Shown here in pieces: positions 7,770 to 10,201 of a DNA stretch of 10,201 bases; the stretch's first letter is position 1, and each line of letters starts with the position of its first letter. The translations under genes were made by a program, and so were the position numbers. The DNA comes from CAZCBD01 sp964496755 (lineage in GTDB: Bacteria; Bacteroidota; Ignavibacteria; Ignavibacteriales; Melioribacteraceae): NCBI GenBank assembly GCA_964496755.1, contig CAZCBD010000100.1, forward strand, positions 1 to 10,201, read 5' to 3'. The notes under the pieces were generated by a model. That model worked only from the letters and a program-made list of their open reading frames with translations. It ran no database searches and was not told the origin of the DNA.

Positions 7770-8339
7770 ATGAAACGTAATTTCATTAAACGAATTATGA
7801 TAGTACTTTTTGCTACTGTACTGGTAAGCGGATACTCATTTGCACAAGATATGCAAAAAAAAACAATGCAAATGAAACATAAACAAGATTGCAAATGTGA
7901 AAAATGCATAGTAATGTCAAAGAAAATGACAGCTAAACAAAAAGCAATGAAAAAACATCAATCGATGATGAAACACCCTGCAGATTGTAAATGCGGTAAA
8001 TGTTCTGCAATGAAAACCAAAATGAAAAACATGAAAAAGCATTCCACAAACAATACTTGTAATAAATCTCAAATGGCCACAAAACCAATGAATAAAAAAT
8101 GTGGTGCTGACTGTACGTGCACTAAATGCATGGAAAAAAAGCAAAACCATTCAACTACAAAAATATGGAACAAATACTGCCCCGTTGGTAAAGAAAAGGT
8201 TGCTCCTTCTGTTAAAACTGCAATGTATAAAGATAAAATAATTGGTTTCTGTTGTTCGGGTTGTAAAGAAAAATTCCTAAAAAATCCCGAAAAATATCTT
8301 GGTAATTTAAGTGCCGACGGAAAAAGTTTAGTAAAATAA
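7770..8339 (+). CDS. Exported Cys/Met/Lys-rich metal-binding protein with three DCxCxKC motifs and a C-terminal YHS/TRASH-like domain
   Basis: 189 residues. A signal peptide (1-25, basic MKRNFIKR then a hydrophobic core, ending SFA|Q) sends it to the periplasm or outside. Residues 27-130 are low complexity and carry three spaced copies of DCxCxKC: DCKCEKC (40-46), DCKCGKC (72-78) and CGADCTCTKC (111-120), amid many Met, Lys and some His (HKQD, KHQSMMKHP). The C-terminal part (132-180) has KYCPVGKE, FCCSGC (160-165) and FLKNPEKYL, the signature of YHS/TRASH-type metal-binding domains. Fifteen Cys in all. Soft-metal binding (copper or silver are the usual ligands of such Met/Cys clusters) is the obvious inference: a periplasmic metal sponge or chaperone. 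It has its own strong ribosome site, a palindrome upstream and its own terminator, so it is probably a single-gene transcript. No copper pump or metal regulator lies nearby. The gene name is unknown to me. Confidence 0.85.
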   Translation: MKRNFIKRIMIVLFATVLVSGYSFAQDMQKKTMQMKHKQDCKCEKCIVMSKKMTAKQKAMKKHQSMMKHPADCKCGKCSAMKTKMKNMKKHSTNNTCNKSQMATKPMNKKCGADCTCTKCMEKKQNHSTTKIWNKYCPVGKEKVAPSVKTAMYKDKIIGFCCSGCKEKFLKNPEKYLGNLSADGKSLVK

Positions 8340-8380
8340 TTTTTGACTCATGTATTAAAAACAGTAATACCTAGAATGAA

Positions 8381-8407
8381 TGGCCGGCCTTTGCCGGCTA
8401 TTTTTTT
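8381..8407 (+). terminator. Intrinsic terminator of the metal-binding gene, overlapping the end of the convergent kinase gene
   Basis: GCCGGC (8383-8388), loop CTTT, GCCGGC (8393-8398), extended by a G-T and a T-A pair to 8 bp, then seven T (8401-8407). This is a textbook plus-strand terminator 42 bp after the stop at 8339. Its right arm and T-run are also the stop codon (TAG, 8400-8398) and the last two Lys codons of the minus-strand kinase. Confidence 0.9.
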
Positions 8408-9645
8408 ATACTCAAAATAAATTTACTTCCCTTATTTTTAATACTTTTTACATCGATAGTTAAATTATTTAGGTCACATAATTTTTTTACCAAAGTAAGC
8501 CCCAAACCACTACCCTCAAATTTACGAGTGGTACCAAAATCTTCTTGAAAAAAAGGTTTAAAAATTTCGTCAATATATTTGCCGGAAATTCCAATACCCG
8601 TATCAATTATTTCAATAATAATATTAGAAACAGTTTGTTTTAGACTAATTCGTATTCCACCCTTTTCAGTAAATTTCACTGCATTATCCAATAATTGTTG
8701 CATAATTATAATTAAAGAATTTTTATCGGCAAAAACTTTAACAAACTTATCCTCACACTCAAGTTTTAATTCAATCTGTTTATCAATTGCAAAATGTTTG
8801 TACTCCAGAAAAATATCTTCCACTACCTCATCAAACAAATTCAGAATTTTTGGTTGAATTTTAAAAGTTCCTGTTTGTACTTCAGAAAGTGTTACTATTA
8901 AATCGACAGTTTTAATTATTCTATTGCCAGCCCGTTTTAAAATATTTAATTCGTGCTCCACTTCTTCCAATTCAAAATGTGAAAGTTCTTCTCTCAATAA
9001 ATTTGAATATGAAATTATTGTATTTACCGGGGTTCTGATTTCATGAGAAACCTGAGCAAGAAATTCTGATTTCAGCTTATCAGATTCCTCTGCTTTCTCT
9101 TTTGCAATTTTTAATTCTTTATGTGATTTTTTTAATTCGTTAATTAACTTTGCCTTTTCTTGATTTTCTTTTTCAAGTTCCAGCATTTTATTTTCTAATT
9201 TACGTACTAATTTTTCATTGTAAAGTTTTAGAAACTCGGAATCATCTTCAATTAAATTTTGATTGCTATTAAGTTTGCTTTCAGTGTCGATATATTCCCT
9301 TATAACTTCAAGCAAGTATGCAGAATCTGTCGGTTTAATTATAAATTTATCCGCCCCCAAACTTAATGCAAATTCCTCATCCTTTTTATCAGTGTAAGTT
9401 GCAGTGTAAAATAAAAAAGGTATATCCGAATATTTTTTTTGAGTTTTAAGAATTTTGCAAAGTTTAAACCCATCCATCACGGGCATTAAAATATCCGAAA
9501 TAATCAAATCAATTTTCACAGAATTAATTATTTTTAATGCTTCGTCGCCATTTGAAGCTAATTCCGTTTGATAACCGTTATTACCTAAAAGGGATTTTAA
9601 ATAAATACGATTGGCTTTTAGATCATCAACAATTAAAATTTTCAT
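8398..9645 (-). CDS. Receiver-first hybrid histidine kinase (REC - coiled coil - HisKA - HATPase_c)
   Basis: Cytoplasmic signalling protein of 415 residues with no membrane segment. The receiver domain (about 1-118) has acidic residues DD (7-8), phospho-acceptor Asp51 in ISDILMP, Thr81 and Lys104 in IIKP. A charged coiled coil (about 125-195, rich in Glu/Lys) joins it to a HisKA domain with His201 in VSHEIRTP. The HATPase_c domain has the N box LLDNAVKFTEKGG (318-330), G1 DTGIGIS (348-354) and G2 GSGLGLTLV (378-386), ending at KK. All catalytic residues seen are intact. The ATG at 9645 is preferred over an in-frame TTG two codons upstream; neither has a clear Shine-Dalgarno. The order implies that phosphorylation of the receiver by another kinase may gate its own kinase activity. 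No dedicated DNA-binding partner is adjacent; the propeller-LuxR protein has no receiver and so is not an obvious target. Convergent with the metal-binding gene. Confidence 0.93.
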   Translation of the reverse strand: MKILIVDDLKANRIYLKSLLGNNGYQTELASNGDEALKIINSVKIDLIISDILMPVMDGFKLCKILKTQKKYSDIPFLFYTATYTDKKDEEFALSLGADKFIIKPTDSAYLLEVIREYIDTESKLNSNQNLIEDDSEFLKLYNEKLVRKLENKMLELEKENQEKAKLINELKKSHKELKIAKEKAEESDKLKSEFLAQVSHEIRTPVNTIISYSNLLREELSHFELEEVEHELNILKRAGNRIIKTVDLIVTLSEVQTGTFKIQPKILNLFDEVVEDIFLEYKHFAIDKQIELKLECEDKFVKVFADKNSLIIIMQQLLDNAVKFTEKGGIRISLKQTVSNIIIEIIDTGIGISGKYIDEIFKPFFQEDFGTTRKFEGSGLGLTLVKKLCDLNNLTIDVKSIKNKGSKFILSIKK

Positions 9646-9715
9646 TTTCAAATCTTTTGTTAATCCGATTTTAATATATTGATAAAACTTAAAAAAAATA
9701 AATTTTAAAATAAAA

Positions 9716-9737
9716 AAAGCCTGAAATATCAGGCTTT
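9716..9737 (-). terminator. Intrinsic terminator downstream of the beta-barrel gene fragment
   Basis: A perfect 9-bp stem AAAGCCTGA / TCAGGCTTT with a 4-nt loop (AATA). Read on the minus strand it is followed by seven T. It lies 24 bp after the TAA of the outer-membrane protein fragment and upstream of the kinase gene, so it separates the two transcripts; the kinase promoter must therefore lie in about 9646-9715. Confidence 0.85.
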
Positions 9738-9760
9738 AATAAAAACAGATTTATCATTAA

Positions 9761-10024
9761 TTAAAAATAAACACTTAAACCGAAATTTACATTTGATTCT
9801 ATAAGAAACCCGTTGCTTTTTAATGTTTGAGTTATTTTACCTGAATTATATTGTTCATCCGATTTAGTAGTTTCTCCGCTAGTTAGATAAGCGGTTACTA
9901 CATATTCACTGTGAATACCTATATTCTTATTGGGTCTCCATTCCACACCTATAATTCCTCTTATTCCAGCTTTAAACTCATTAATAGTTGATTCTCTTTC
10001 AGATGATGACGCTGCCAAAATATG
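9761..10024 (-). pseudogene. C-terminal fragment of an outer-membrane beta-barrel protein, 5' part missing
   Basis: About 88 residues. The pattern of alternating strands (FKAGIRGIIGVEWRPNKNIG, HSEYVVTAYLTSGE, then LIESNVNFGLSVYF) and the terminal aromatic Phe are typical of small porin-like or OmpX/opacity-type barrels of this group, usually about 170-220 residues, so only the last two hairpins remain. Read upstream, the frame hits TAA at 10027-10025. There is no ATG and no ribosome site; the only near-start is a TTG at 10018. The upstream half with its signal peptide is absent from the adjacent sequence, which changes character here. Either the gene was broken by an insertion or rearrangement, or the break is an assembly join. 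Its own terminator (9716-9737) is intact, which fits a formerly functional gene. Confidence 0.7.
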
Positions 10025-10201
10025 TTAAATAGGCCTATCTTATAAGAGAACACGACATAAAACAAAACTTTTAATTTGCCATTTTGCGGAAACTCCTGGT
10101 TTTGATTTATTATTCTGTCGTGACGTCAGTCGTGGTTTTGGCGTAATCTCGCGCAGCGCAGTGGCTGTGGATGTGTTGGTAGCCTACGTACACGGCAGGT
10201 T
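10025..10201. other. Non-coding tail with abutting palindromes and GC-rich end; possible mobile-element terminus or assembly join
   Basis: No convincing gene is seen. The segment opens with two touching palindromes, ATAGGCCTAT (10029-10038) and CTTATAAG (10039-10046). It also has an inverted pair CACGACA (10051-10057) / TGTCGTG (10116-10122), the palindrome TGACGTCA (10121-10128), and direct repeats GTCGTG and TGGTTTTG. The last 86 bases are 57% G+C (49 of 86), far above the AT-rich remainder. The structure would suit an insertion-sequence end, a recombination site or a foreign join; the sequence alone does not decide. Confidence 0.5.

Noticed and set aside
7887..8129. Regularly spaced DCxCxKC codons considered as a DNA repeat or CRISPR-like array
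   Set aside because: The similarity is at protein level, the DNA differs at many third positions, and spacing is unequal (96 and 126 bp).
10114..10201. Minus-strand open frame at the right edge beginning PAVYVGYQH
   Set aside because: Only about 30 codons, no start or ribosome site, and no recognisable family; likely a chance frame in GC-rich sequence, or the tail of something beyond the window.

Overview
The window looks like the chromosome of an AT-rich, Gram-negative member of the Bacteroidota/Chlorobiota group, most likely an Ignavibacteria-type organism. Three things point there: a C-terminal type IX secretion sorting domain with the YPNPFNP motif, a membrane regulator built on two-component-regulator propeller repeats, and mostly weak or absent Shine-Dalgarno sequences. 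This is inference from protein style; no rRNA or other marker gene is present.

Layout. Bases 1-1127 (+) hold the 3' part of a family C69 dipeptidase gene cut by the left edge. It converges, across a bidirectional-looking terminator (1201-1227), on a large minus-strand gene (1250-3646) for a secreted calcineurin-like phosphoesterase with duplicated accessory domains and a sorting tail. Upstream on the same strand lies 3802-6303, a one-component transmembrane regulator: 14 propeller blades, a membrane helix and a cytoplasmic LuxR-type helix-turn-helix. It is divergent, over only 69 bp, from 6373-7644 (+), an exported DUF1343/NamZ-type exo-N-acetylmuramidase. Next comes 7770-8339 (+), a small exported Cys/Met/Lys-rich protein with three DCxCxKC motifs and a C-terminal YHS/TRASH-like metal domain. 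Its terminator hairpin runs into the stop codon of the convergent gene 8398-9645 (-), a receiver-first soluble hybrid histidine kinase. A minus-strand terminator (9716-9737) follows the last gene fragment, 9761-10024 (-), the C-terminal strands of an outer-membrane beta-barrel protein. That fragment loses its reading frame at about 10025, where a structured and then markedly GC-richer tail begins and runs to the window end.

How the genes fit together. Most products are predicted to work in the envelope: peptide hydrolysis, muropeptide trimming, phosphoester hydrolysis and periplasmic metal binding. Two signalling proteins sit among them. The most suggestive functional unit is the regulator/NamZ divergent pair, which could be a cell-wall-fragment sensing and recycling switch. 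The most unusual protein is the DCxCxKC-YHS protein. The right edge is the most likely site of a mobile-element insertion, rearrangement or assembly join. No tRNA, rRNA, CRISPR array or complete transposase gene was seen.
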